A model generated the notes under the pieces. The model saw only the letters and a program-made list of their open reading frames with translations, ran no database searches and was not told the DNA's origin. The position numbers were made by a program, and so were the translations under genes. 46,127 nucleotides of DNA. It comes from Neelides folsomi. Lineage: Eukaryota; Arthropoda; Collembola; Neelipleona; Neelidae. Within the stretch, counting starts at the first letter, position 1, and each line of letters starts with the position of its first letter. The stretch covers positions 1-46,127 of the forward strand of contig JAQGBZ010000454.1 in the NCBI GenBank assembly GCA_034687125.1, given 5' to 3'. Of the stretch, positions 1 through 11,652 are shown one piece after another.

Positions 1-406
1 TGAATATATGTCGGGTAGCTTGGAGGTCGGATAGTCGGCTAGTTTGGGGCTCGGGTGTCGGGTACCTTGGAGCTGCCTTTAAAGATGGCTTATTAACCAA
101 TTTTTGTATTTTTACCTAAAAGGCCATTGACATTAGAATTGATGAATTTTACTTTTAAATGTTGTCTTAATTTAAATTGTTGATCCTAAATAAAATTGTC
201 ATTTTATGTAGAATTTTACGCATCAGACAATATTTTTTAATCGATTTCACCACCTACTTTAATTTAAATATCATTTCTATCATTTGTAAAATTGTTTAAT
301 TAGAAGTGTATTTTATTACAAATATATATTTAATTGATTGATCCCATCAATATAATTACAGGAAGTTTTTTTAAGATGATAGATGAGATAATGCTTTTCA
401 GAAAAG
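1..406. other. Non-coding flank with a short GC-rich tract
   Basis: The first 80 bases are richer in G+C than the rest and contain imperfect copies of a gtcgggta...cttgga unit (near 10 and 57). The remainder is AT-rich and I see no gene in it. Confidence 0.4.
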
Positions 407-414
407 TATAAAAA
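407..414 (+). promoter_or_regulatory. TATA box of the small membrane-protein gene
   Basis: TATAAAAA lies 98 bases upstream of the ATG at 505, a suitable place for a core promoter with a 5' leader of about 65 bases. Confidence 0.5.
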
Positions 415-504
415 GGCAATTTTTCGTAATTAATTAACAGTTGAAATTGAAACAACGATTATAAAATCCACATTGTATATTCCACAACGAATTATAATTT
501 CAAC

Positions 505-1169
505 ATGAATTCATTTATTTTTATAATAAGGTAATTATTTTTTTAAATTCATAAACCGTATTAATTATTAGATTTAGAACATAACTACGAAAACTAAATC
601 AATATTGTAATTTCAATTGTACGTAAAACATTTTATACTATACCAACATACGCACATCACAGTATAAAATATATTTTATCGTTTGTCTAAGGATCGTCAA
701 TTTTAAACTTTAATTATTTATTTTTTACTCAATTATTTTTAGTATTTATTTAACATTGGGAATATTCACAATTCAAAATGTTAAATCTGAGGATCGCAAT
801 TTTCTTATAATGAAGGCTTTACAATCGAAAAACAAACCATGGGAAAATGTTAATGCTCAAATTTCCTTCAATACAACGAAGATTCCAAATTTGGCGGTGA
901 ACAAATCCTCGGTTGTTAATCAATTGACAAATGAAATTTCTAATGGTAAAGAAATTTTGAATTCTATGTCAAATACAAATTTTTATATATTCCTAGCAGT
1001 CTTTTTGGTAATCCTCCTTGTTGGAGTAGTTGTAATGATTATCATTGTCAAGGGTAAAAGAAAAAATCGCGGTATGGTAACTGTTAATAACTTTCCAATT
1101 CCAAGTAAAATTAAAACTCAAGATTATAAAAAAATACCAAGCAAGAACAAGCGTTTTAATAAAATTTAA
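505..1169 (+). CDS. Small type I membrane protein, unrecognised family
   Basis: Two exons, 505-530 and 743-1169, join in phase 2 (GT at 531, AG at 741-742) to give 150 residues. The join is supported because it creates a good signal peptide (MNSFIFIISIYLTLGIF...) that neither exon encodes alone. Mature residues about 25-88 are Asn/Ser/Lys rich with N-glycosylation sequons. A single hydrophobic helix follows at about residues 89-111 (starting FYIFLAVFLVILL), then a strongly basic tail (KGKRKNRG and further Lys/Arg). The predicted topology is ectodomain outside, short basic tail inside. I do not recognise the family and see no catalytic motif. The next gene (2163-4358) has the same general plan, signal peptide, ectodomain, one span and short tail, but I see no convincing sequence similarity. 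Confidence 0.6.
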
Positions 1170-2162
1170 CCTTTAAGATTATATTTTAATTCTTAATTTT
1201 GTTTAAAAAAATATTACAATATTAGTCACTAATTTGAGGCCTAATATAGATTTTTACAAGTATGCTTATAGTAAATTTATATTTCTTCTATTAACCCATA
1301 TAATAAAATAAAGGAAGTATTTAAATGTGTTATAATATGTAACTAAGATTCTGTGAGTATCACATACATTTTTATATTAACTATTAATATAAAATAATAA
1401 ACTCTTTGAAAACAATTGTTTCTTATTAAATACTAATAATTGTATTTATAAAAATAAAATTTTGTTTATTGTAATTAAACAACAAGCTACTGTTCAGTAA
1501 TAAAATATATTGTGGTGATGTTCTATGTAACATATGTTGTTAATTTACTAAATCTTGCGCATTTTGTTAATAAGTCAAAAGTATTTCTAAACTGGACAGT
1601 TGGACAGTAAAATATTTATATTTTTAATCTTTATAATAAATGAGACCTATTGTATTTATGTATATTTTATATTAGTATACATATATATATATTATAATTA
1701 TTTATCAATTAAATTCTAGGTACTATATTCATTTTTACTAAAATATAAATATCAAAATAGTGTATGTAATAACACATAATATCTAAAAGTATAAATTGAT
1801 AATTATTAAATTTACAACATCAATAAATCCCACAGTAGCGATTATGAACCGATAGCCAAAAGATAAGTTTTCTTTACATATTCATATTAGATTATTTATC
1901 AATTAAAATACAACAACCTAAGCATAAATTCAATAAAACAATAGAAATATTATATAAAATTAAATTTTAGGTAAGTATGTAAATGCACATGATGTGACAT
2001 GATTAATCAAAAATTTGAAAACACATTTTACATGAATATTGATTTTTATATTATCTCATAGGGTAAATAATTAAAATCCTCAAAAGTTCATGTAAATAAT
2101 TCTGAATTGTAAAACTATTCATGGTGTCTGTGAACCGTAGTTTGCATGAATTCAATTCAAAA
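1170..2162. other. Intergenic, no gene seen
   Basis: Very AT-rich sequence with no reading frame or splice pattern that I can support. Confidence 0.4.
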
Positions 2163-4358
2163 ATGAATCTGATTTTATTTCTAGTATTTTCCCAAATTTT
2201 ATTTGTAAATATTCAAAAAAGTTCATGTGAAAACGATATTTGTCATAAAGTTAAAAACGTTTATAACTGCATACTGTAAGATTAAAAATGTAAAATATAT
2301 TTGTAATCGTTATCGTGAAACGTAATAAAATTTAATTATGTGTTGACAGAGAACATTGGATTAGTAAAATCGGAAATGTCGACAGGTTTGTTGATGAAAT
2401 TGGCAATTGCGATTTCTGGGTAAAAACATTTGAACCTGTTATACTTAAAAATTTCTATAAAATGAATTGCGATTTTTCATTCAAGGAAAATAAAAAATTT
2501 GAAAAATTGTAAGTAAACTTTTTGTTTATAACAAGGATCTTATTTTTAATTCTTAAACTCCAAATTAGAGAAAAAATGGAATCAAATGATTTCTTGATTT
2601 TCATATTTCTTGTTTCAAAATTAAAACATTATAAGTACATAATAGATACAATATTAATACGATTAATACCCTATACAATTGTCCATATCGTGTGTTATGT
2701 ATATTTTTCAGCATTCAAACGAAAAGATACAGTGATTTCAAAATCATCGAAAAATTATATGAAAAAACGACCAGTTTGTGCAAGATCACCTTTCAATGTT
2801 CTCAGCAAAATGAAAAATTTAATAAGTTAATAAGGTCATTTAATTTTTTTACTTGATTATTGATATTACTCTAACTTTAAGTATTACTTGTAATACAATG
2901 AATGCATTTAAGATTACTGAAAAATTAAAGTTGAATGCTATTAGCAAACATTATTGATATATGTATTTATTCCCCCTATTTATTGTGAAAAAATACATAA
3001 TTTGTATAGAGAAATAAAGAATGATTGTAATGATCATCGCAAACGATCAAATCGACTTCACATTATTTCATTGGGAATAAATGAAATCTACTTTTTACAC
3101 AACGAATCATTTGTAGCTCAAAGTATTAATCAAAACGACGACTATGGACAATGCTATTCAAACCTTTATGAAAAGTTCCAATACCTGTTCGTAAAACAAT
3201 AATTCAATAACATGATTATGAATAGTGTTATGTAAATGTACCAGGTTTTTCGGAAAGTTCCGATATTTTTTTAGTTTTTGGTATACATTTGTATAAATTT
3301 TACATTGCTAGTCTTAAGCCTGCTAAATGCTAAAAATATATAATGACTACTCTTTAATTCATTAAATTTAAAGCATGATTAACCATTTTGAGTAACTAAA
3401 AACTGCGAATCAATTATAAATACAATTACAAAACATATACGAAGATATAGGATTTATATGCTTTGTAATTGTATTTATAATTGATTCGCTAGTTTTAGTC
3501 ACTCAAAATGGTAAATTATGCATTAAATTTAATGAATTTAAGAGTGGTTAGAACATTTTTAACATTTAGTAGGTTTAAGATTAACAATATCAATTCGCAC
3601 ATACATATTCCAAAAAATATCAGAACTTTCCGAGCAACCAGGTATAATAAATAATATTTTAGTAATGAATATATTTTCGAATGTACAAATGATTTGCTAA
3701 AGTCAGCACAAAAACCCATTATTATTCAAGATGATAATGAAGATCTCCAATCATATTTTGATAAAAGAGTAAGAAACGGTTGTTTAATTAATATACAGGT
3801 TATAAGTATCTTTCTTTTTTATACGATTGTTAATTTAAAAAAGAAAGATACTTATGGCCCACCCTGTACAATTATATATTTAATTTTCCAAGTTTTAATA
3901 CTGTTTTTATCTTATACTTATAGTTAATAGAAGGATCAGACTGCATGAGTAAATTTGAACTTAAATTACTGGATTCTGAAGATTCCATATTTAGCAAAAC
4001 AAAAGGGCATTTAAATTATGACAAAATAAACGCAACGATAATAGATGAATTCCAAAAGTTGAAAAATTTTACAAATTATCTCGATCTTGTGATTAATCGT
4101 TTAATAGCATTCATATTTATTATTGGTATTTTTTTTAAATTTATTTCTCTCTCATTGAATAAGTGACAAATTCAATTTTATAATACCTGACAATAATAAC
4201 AAGATGGTTTATTCATCAAAATAATAATAAAATAATTTATTTTAACAGGAATTGGATTAGTGTTATCTCAATCAATTTGTTATTGTTATATTCAACGGAA
4301 GATTAAATTTGGAAATTCAACATCTGATGATGAAACCGAAAACTCTGATTCTCCCTAG
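2163..4358 (+). CDS. Seven-exon type I membrane protein, unrecognised family
   Basis: Exons 2163-2275, 2350-2508, 2712-2834, 3010-3186, 3663-3768, 3924-4125 and 4249-4358 keep frame across every junction and give 329 residues. The protein begins with a signal peptide (MNLILFLVFSQILFVNI), followed by an ectodomain with scattered cysteines. One membrane helix is created by the exon 6/7 junction (AFIFII joined to GIGLVLSQSI), and an acidic Ser-rich tail ends in SDDETENSDSP. I recognise no family or motif. The exon 4 donor is the least certain point: GTTCGT at 3187 was chosen because it alone keeps frame with exon 5. A 402-bp foldback transposon sits in intron 4. The coding exons are free of stops, so the gene looks intact despite the insertion. 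It could be an orphan or fast-evolving surface protein. Confidence 0.55.
3241..3642. mobile_element. Foldback element (MITE) with TA target duplication
   Basis: The two halves are long imperfect inverted repeats of each other (arms of roughly 185 bp) around a short spacer near 3430. The outer ends CCAGGTTTTTCGGAAAGTTC and, on the other strand, CCTGGTTGCTCGGAAAGTTC match except at three positions. TA dinucleotides flank it at 3239-3240 and 3643-3644, as expected for Tc1/mariner-type insertion. It encodes nothing and lies in intron 4 of the surrounding gene. Confidence 0.75.
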
Positions 4359-4975
4359 AAGAAGGAAAATGGGAAATTGGAAGCAAAAACAATAGACTAC
4401 TTACATTTAAATTTTTTTTTACTCTTGACGCCTTACCCTTTCTGTTCAGAAATTCAATATAATGCTAACTTAAGTTTTAGAACTCGATCTTATAAACTTA
4501 ATAAAGTTCTATTCAACATAAAATTACTACGTTGAACCATACATATGTCGGTACATGTCGCCAAGATACCTATGGTGTGGACCTTGTGCTATAACCCTAT
4601 AACTATAATCGCTTTAAGATTTTTAAATATCAATAAATGGACTTTAAATATCAAATTGTCATACATCATTGAACTAAACTAAATAAATTCAAAGGTGTGA
4701 TTCAGTGATTCGTGCAACTCATGTATTGTAATTACTGTAATTAACATGTATACCTAGTTATTACTCTCATTACATATCTTATTTCTAATATTTGTATAGC
4801 AATTCTGATAACTTATTTTCATTATCTTTCAATAAACACCCATAATAATCTCGAAGTCTCAATAGTATTGTTATTTATCCATTATTAATTTAGATTGACA
4901 GGAGTTAAGGATAAATCGAAGGTGACAAATTGGGAAAATAGATGATGAGGAAATCCCCCACTTGTAATCCGCGCC
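4359..4975. other. Intergenic, no gene seen
   Basis: Non-coding sequence between the membrane-protein gene and the first VMO-I promoter. Nothing distinctive seen. Confidence 0.4.
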
Positions 4976-4983
4976 TATAAAAG
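4976..4983 (+). promoter_or_regulatory. TATA box of VMO-I gene 1
   Basis: TATAAAAG is 67 bases upstream of the start codon. The three VMO-I genes all carry a TATA box 50-70 bases before the ATG. Confidence 0.65.
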
Positions 4984-5042
4984 GAATCCTAAATGAGGGA
5001 TAAAGCTCAAGTCTTTGGTTCATAATTAAAGTCAGTATTACA

Positions 5043-6285
5043 ATGAAAGTCGCCCTTTTACTCCTCGCAGTCGCGGCCGTTGCAAATGCTCAAACTGGGC
5101 CAATTTTGACCAGCCCTGAAGTAACCAACTGGGGAGATTGGGGACAATGGCACAGATGCCAAGAACATACTTTTGTAATTTAAATTATATTTTTTAATAA
5201 ATTCTACAGTAAGACTAAATGTAAATTAATTTGTATTTATCACGGGTTAATTTGAACTAATGTTAAATTATTTTTATTTAGGCAACTGCCTTCATCCTCT
5301 CCACTCATCCATATGAAGGACTCGAAAAAGACGACACTGCAAAAAACGGAATTCGACTTGCTTGCAACAGCCGAGCAAATCCCACATTACCCGAACATCT
5401 CATTTCCAGCGCTTACGAATTCCAAGGACTCTGGGGAGAGAAATACTCTTGCCCAGGATATGCCACTGGATTCCAACTTAGATCAGAATCCTCACAAGGA
5501 GCTTTCGTCGACGACACCGCTGCAAACAATCTTAGAGTTTTCTGTGATGGAGATGTTGAGACTTATTTGCAAGGAGATGGAGGAGCTTTTGGTTCATGGA
5601 CCCAACCAAGATATTGCCAACCACAACAAGCTTTCTGTGCCATTAGAACTCAAGTTGAAGTTAATGCTGGAAGACGTAATATAAAAATATTTACTTATTG
5701 TTAATTAAGTACTTAATATCAGTTAATTAATTATTCAATATCAATTGTGCATTATCAGTTAATTATTATATTTAAATATTTATTAATTAATTATTAAATA
5801 TAATTATTATTGTTACAGTTGATGAAACCGCTTTGAACAACTTCAGCGTTGAATGTTGCGACATTACCCATCCAGCTAAAACTTGCGAACCAGTCGCTTC
5901 ATGGGAGCAAGTTGTTGCTTGCAAGAACATTAATGGAAAACACGACAAAGAATGCTCACATGAGATCCGATCAGGAGTTAGCTATTCATACAGACCTGAA
6001 AACCTCTATGCCCCAATGATCTACGAGAAAAATGGATTCACTCTTCAAAGCGCCGTTCAACCATTGGTCAAAAATGTTGGAGAGAACCTCGGAAGTGAAT
6101 ATACCGTTGGAGTTAATGGAGTTCAATCATCAGGAGTTAAACACATTATTGTTCCAGCTGGACAAGACGCCAAGATTGAACAACTCGTCGTTTCATGCGG
6201 AATGTACTCAATGAGAACCAGTCAAATGAAGAGAATTGACACTGACTTGACCAAGCGTGTTTATGAAACAAACTTCACTTTTTAA
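5043..6285 (+). CDS. VMO-I domain secreted protein, copy 1
   Basis: Exons 5043-5174, 5282-5675 and 5819-6285 (phases 0 and 1) give 330 residues. Residues 1-16 are a signal peptide ending ANA. Residues about 20-190 form a VMO-I (vitelline membrane outer layer protein I) beta-prism, recognised by repeated signatures: WGDWG, KNGIRLAC, GEKYSC, GFQLRSE, DDTAANNLRVFCDG, FGSW, CAIRTQVE and ETALNNFSVECC. Chicken VMO-I is about this length and is a structural egg-coat protein. Some members in other animals sit in mucus or secretions, so the role here is uncertain. After the ECC that normally ends the fold comes an extra 140 residues with paired cysteines and a conserved SCGMYSMRTSQMKR block. It is the first of three tandem copies and the most divergent. 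Confidence 0.85.
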
Positions 6286-7360
6286 ATAACTGTTAATTAA
6301 ATGAAAATGTAAAAACTGTAAAAAATTTAAAAAAATAACAATATTTTATTATAAAGTCTTAAATTCAATCATCCATGATAATTGATGAATATATTACGAT
6401 GATGATTCAATTTAAATAGAACAACTTTCCATATAACTTAAACATTTCTTATATCTAAAAATTGATTTTATTTGGTTATTTAATTTACACATATTAATCA
6501 TTAAAGAATATAAACATTTAAACTTAAACGTATTACATATTACCATTTTATTATATGTATTACGCTATATTAATACTAATTATAAAATTAAAATTCTAGC
6601 GTAGAAATAGCACGAATTCATAGGTAATTCATTTATTATTTCATACATGCTACATATTATATATTATTACCAATGTTGTTTTGCCACATTTTAACAAAAC
6701 GAGATTGCAATGAGTTTAAAACCTTATATAATATAAAAAATTAATTACAAGTTAACGATTTGAAATGATTAATTGACCTTCTCCTTGCTTTACGCTGACA
6801 CACTATTATTTAATGTGAGTGGCGATTATTAGTTTGGAGAATCTACTTGTGTCACCTTCCACGGTTTTTTCAAATACTAAAAATCGTTCTTTTTATCAAT
6901 TCGTTATTTATAACGAACAAATTGAACGAGCAAATTGCATATTAAAGGTTATTTAAGCTTTTCAATGTTTTGATATTGGACTTTAATTGAAAATCAATCA
7001 TTAGTTTATTTGTTCATTTTATCTAATATTTGAGATAAATAAAATCAAGTGAAAACACAGTTTACAAGTTTGAATGTTGGAAATGTTGGAAAATTAAACC
7101 ACTTCAATATTTATGATATTGTGACTTGACACTGACAGCCTTCGCCGCTAATTTATTATGAAAATATAAAAATTGTTACTAACCATAATACTCCCATGAT
7201 TGTAATACATATACATACTTATAAATATTATTTATATTTATATTTCATCATTTAAAAAATAAGCTTATAGTCTAATGGATATTATTGACTAGTGGCTTTG
7301 TAAATGGAAATACCCATACTCATAACTTTTAATTGGACATGATTTGAATATTGATTGCTC
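6286..7360. other. Intergenic between VMO-I genes 1 and 2
   Basis: AT-rich non-coding sequence with no gene or repeat that I can support. Confidence 0.4.
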
Positions 7361-7368
7361 TATAAAAA
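7361..7368 (+). promoter_or_regulatory. TATA box of VMO-I gene 2
   Basis: TATAAAAA lies 55 bases before the ATG at 7416. Confidence 0.65.
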
Positions 7369-7415
7369 GATTAAATTGGGTAATTTCGTTCCAGTCAATT
7401 AATTTAACTTTAACA

Positions 7416-8621
7416 ATGAAGTTCATTATTTCGGTTTTGTGTATTGCTGTAATTGGCGTCCACGTCCGGGCCCAGAATCCAATTTTAACTAATCCAGAAA
7501 TCACATTTTGGGGAGATTGGTTTTCTTGGGAGAAGTGTGAAGATGATACTTATGTAAATCAACATACAAACCCACCACAAAATTAAAAAAATTAAGGAAT
7601 TAGTTTTATTTAATGTTTTAGATTTGGTTCCGATTTTTTATTTATATTTTAATATTTAGGCTTCAGCCTTTGAGCTAAAAACTGAACCATACGGAGGAGC
7701 AACAACTGATGATGTTGTAAACACTGGAATTCGATTCTTGTGTAAAAATTGGGGTCGTCCAGAACTTGGAGAAGCAGTCATCTCAAGTCTTGCTGATACT
7801 ATTGGAATCTGGGGAGAGAGATTCAGTTGCGGTCCAGGATACATTACAGGATTCCAAATGAGATCTGAAGCTTCCCAAGGTGCAGTCATTGACGACACTG
7901 CTGGAAACAATCTTCGAATCTTCTGCGATGGAGATTCCGTTGCTTACCGCCAAGGAGACGGAGGAAATTTTGGAACTTGGACTTTGGCCAGACATTGTCC
8001 AGCAAAACACGCTTTCTGTGGAATTAGAACACAAGTTGAAATTGGAGCTGGAAGACGTAAGAATTTAATTTAATTACATTATATTATTACTCTGATTTAA
8101 CTTTAAATAAAATATAACATTATAAGAGTAAAACATAATTTTTATATTTTTTAGTTGACGAGACTGCACTAAACAACTTCAGTGTCGAATGTTGCGAAAT
8201 TATCCATCCGGCTAAAAAATGCGAACCAGAAGGAAAATGGGAGCGAATTTTGAGTTGCAACAACATGGGAGGAGATTCAGACAAGGAATGCGTTCATGAA
8301 ACTCGTGCTGGAGTTAGTTATGGATCAAGCAATAAATATCCAGGAGCTTCAATGGCCTATGAAAAGAACGGTTTCAAGCTTGAAGAATCAATTCACACTT
8401 TGAAGCAAAATGTTGTCGCTAAAATGGGCAAAGATTCTGTGTCTGGAGTGAGTGGATTGGAAAAATCAGGAGAAAGTTCAATTACTCTTTTGCCTGGTCA
8501 TTTCAGCCATGTTGATCAATTTGTTGTCTCGTGTGGAATGTACACAATGAGAACCAACCAATTGAAGAGAACTGATGTTGATTCAAGCAAGCAAACTTCA
8601 GCTTCATTCTATAAATTTTAA
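7416..8621 (+). CDS. VMO-I domain secreted protein, copy 2
   Basis: Exons 7416-7553, 7660-8056 and 8155-8621 have the same intron positions and phases as copy 1 and give 333 residues. A signal peptide (MKFIISVLCIAVIGVHVRA) precedes the VMO-I beta-prism, whose repeats are visible as FWGDWFSW, TGIRFLC, GERFSCGPGYITGFQMRSE, IDDTAGNNLRIFCDG, FGTWTLARHC and CGIRTQVE. The third exon completes the fold (ETALNNFSVECC) and adds the family-specific extension, including HETRAGVSYG, YEKNGFKLEE and SCGMYTMRTNQLKR. It is closer to copy 3 than to copy 1 throughout exon 3. No catalytic function is known for the family; it is probably an extracellular structural or secretion protein. Confidence 0.85.
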
Positions 8622-9558
8622 ATCATTTAAAAATTGAGAAATTATCGATGCGAGTTAATGTTAATTAGTTTGTATTAAAGTCTATTAAATATTTCTAAAC
8701 AATTACTGACAATAAATTACATTATGTTTATATTTTCTATAAATAAAAATTAAAAACATATATTGATTTATACATTTATATGACTCATCATATCATACAT
8801 TCATACTTTCATATCTGTACGTTAATTTTTTCTTATTGTTAGCTTTCTTTTATCACAAATCGCAAATATAAAATATAAATTAACGATTCATTTCCATATT
8901 TATAAAGAAAATCTAGTAATCAAATAAAAAAGTTATTAACTTTTACCGCTTCATTCACCCTCAATCCTATGTTCTTTATTAAACATGTCTTTAGCATTAA
9001 TTTATCACTATCAATCTGAGTTCAACAAGTGGGTAGTGGGTAGCGGATTGAAAAATTGAAACGGCGAATCAACTATTTTGTATATAAATATATCACCATC
9101 TACTCCCCTTACCTCAGACGCCTTAGGTTTGCTACCCGCTACCCACTACCCACCCGGGTAGCAAATCTGGGTGAGTGGGGAATTGGCGAACACAGCTATC
9201 AATCGACCGTTACTGACAAAGATAAAAGCTCCATCTTGCATTAAGACAAACGAAAGAAAGAGATTTCTTTCCCTCGATAACCGTTGGATTCAAACGGTTT
9301 AACCTTTAAATATTGTGAAAACGGAAAAAATAAAACAATTTAAAGCAAGTTTTTAATAGGTAATGACATGACTACATATTTTGATATATCAGTATAAGAA
9401 TCTGAATAAGCATTCTCATTTTACTACGAACGGCAATTCCAGAAATACAAGATACCAAATGGGGAAACCCGATAGACACCTTCGATAATTCAAATTTCCA
9501 ATCGTATGATTTAATTGTCAATGTTAATCTTATCGAACTAATGATTAATTTGAAACCT
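8622..9558. other. Intergenic with a GC-rich palindromic block
   Basis: Mostly plain AT-rich spacer. The exception is 9029-9170, listed separately. Confidence 0.4.
9029..9168. repeat. Palindromic gggta-rich block
   Basis: An 18-bp perfect inverted repeat, GTGGGTAGTGGGTAGCGG at 9029-9046 and its complement at 9136-9153, overlaps a second hairpin (TTTGCTACCC at 9128-9137 with GGGTAGCAAA at 9156-9165). It is much more GC-rich than the surroundings. It may be a small transposon end or a local foldback; I cannot assign it to a family. Confidence 0.6.
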
Positions 9559-9566
9559 TATAAAAA
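9559..9566 (+). promoter_or_regulatory. TATA box of VMO-I gene 3
   Basis: TATAAAAA lies 51 bases before the ATG at 9610. Confidence 0.65.
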
Positions 9567-9609
9567 GAGTAATTAATAAATTTTCCCTGAATCAAACTAG
9601 AAATTAACA

Positions 9610-10847
9610 ATGAAGACTTTCGCAGCGTTATTGTTATTGGGAGCAGCTGTAGTCAATTCCCAAGTACATCAATTAACTAACCCTGAATTGACCAATTGGG
9701 GTGATTGGTATGGATGGGAAAGGTGCGACGAACATTCGTATGTAAGAAATTAACCATTAAGCATAATAAAATACTGATACTAATTATATTCAACAACTAA
9801 TGTAGTAAAATAATAACAATTAACGAATTACCTAAACATATTGTAAAATGAGTTATAAAATTTCAATTATCCCATTACATATTTTTCACAGGGTGCCTTT
9901 ATGGAATTAAAAACGGTCCCTCATGGAGGCGCCCAATCTGACGATGTTTCTAATACTGGAATTCGATTCACTTGTAAAAATTGGTTACATCCCGAAATTG
10001 AAGAAAAACAAATCGATAGCATTTCTGACACTCCTGGAATCTGGGGTGAAAAATTTGGATGTGATGGACAAGGATACATCACTGGATTCCAAATGAGATC
10101 AGAAGCCTCTCAAGGAGCTTTAATTGATGACACTGCTGGGAACAATCTTAGAATGTTTTGTGATGGTGAAAAAACAGCTTTTACATTGGGTGATGGCGGC
10201 ACTTTTGGAACTTGGACTGTAGCTAGACATTGTAATCCAAGACATGCTTTTTGCGGAATTAGAACTCAAATTGAAATTGAAGCAAATAGAAGTAAGATTT
10301 TATAATCTTAATTAACATACCCATTTAATAAATAATAATTAATCCAAGAAAAATATTAAATTTTTAATGTTTAGTTGATGAAACTGCATTGAATAACTTT
10401 ATGGTTGAATGTTGTGAAATCACCAATCCAGCTAAATCCTGCGAACCAGAATCAAAATGGGAGCGGATTTTAAGCTGCAGCAATTTGAAAGGAAATTCAA
10501 ATAAGGATTGTATTCATGAAACTCGGGCGGGAGTTAGCTACGGCTCTCACAATAAATTTCCAGGTGCTTCAACTGTTTATGAAAAGAATGGATTTAAATT
10601 GGAAGAAGCAATTGATGTTTTAAAAGAAAATGTTGCTGAGAAATTGGGCAAACATTTTGTATCTGGAGTGAGTGGATTGGAAAAATCAGGTGAAGGTTCA
10701 ATTACTCTTGCTCCTGGACATTTTAGCCACGTTGACCAACTCGTTGTATCATGTGGAATGTACACGATGAGAACCAATCAATTGAAGAGGATTGATTACG
10801 ATTCAATGAAACGAACCCATGAAACACATTTTTCATTCTTGGTCTAA
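9610..10847 (+). CDS. VMO-I domain secreted protein, copy 3
   Basis: Exons 9610-9741, 9892-10291 and 10375-10847 (phases 0 and 1) give 334 residues. The signal peptide is MKTFAALLLLGAAVVNS. The VMO-I signatures are present in order: NWGDWYGWERC, TGIRFTC, GEKFGC, GYITGFQMRSE, DDTAGNNLRMFCDG, FGTWTVARHC, CGIRTQIE and ETALNNFMVECC. The C-terminal extension matches copy 2 closely (HETRAGVSYG, SGVSGLEKSGEGSITL, SCGMYTMRTNQLKR) and ends FSFLV. The conserved exon layout and head-to-tail order indicate tandem duplication of a whole genomic unit, promoter included. The frame is intact and nothing suggests loss of function. Confidence 0.85.
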
Positions 10848-11643
10848 AAACGGAAAAGTATTATTTTAAATCCCACAATTTATATATAACATTTTTATAA
10901 ACTTAAATATAATTGTAATTAAAGAGCAAATAAAGTACCTATAAAATATTTTAACATAGATTGCTTTAACGTTATTTATTTGGCTTCCATATTGAAATTT
11001 CAAAACTGTCAATAAGAACATCTCTCAATATATTTTTAAGTGTGTTTGTCATATTGTATAAGATTGAACGATTATTTTTACCTTTTGTGAGTTTATGAGT
11101 CATCACATGAATTGTGTCACTTGTCACTTCCAAAGTTCCAAATTGGCATTCACAATGTCAATGCAGTTGTTTTAAATATTATAGTTATTATATTATGTAC
11201 CCATATTAGATACATAATCAACCCACAAAGTATAACATATATATAATATACTATATTATTACCTATAAAAATAAAAACGCCAACCATATGAGGTATTTAA
11301 CAAATTGGCATTTGTCATCAAATTATTTTTCTATTATTGATTGGTTATTTCTCTTATAGTAGGTACTTTCTCTTATGGTATTATTTAAACTCATAAAAAT
11401 TCACAACAGGTGCAAATATTTTGCCCTCGAAGTAAATAAATTAGTTTAGTAATGTGGAATCATTTAAAGGTTTTAGTGAGAAATTACTTAAAAAGCAATT
11501 ACCTTTTCATTAACGGAACCTTTTTAAAGCAAACAAAACAACAACTAAATCTCTTTCAACATTAATGTTTCTAAACTCATAAATTCTTTGCATTTACCTT
11601 AAAGTTAATAAATATTATTATGAAGTAATATAGAATGGTAATG
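10848..11643. other. Intergenic, no gene seen
   Basis: AT-rich spacer downstream of the VMO-I cluster. No supported feature. Confidence 0.4.
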
Positions 11644-11652
11644 AGTTATGAG

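Noticed and set aside
2954..3202. 82-codon open frame on + as a separate gene
   Set aside because: An acceptor at 3008-3009 joins its 3' part in frame to the upstream exons, so it is treated as exon 4 of the 2163-4358 gene.
5313..5684. 123-codon open frame on + inside VMO-I gene 1
   Set aside because: It is a shifted frame over exon 2; the VMO-I frame fits the family and splice sites.
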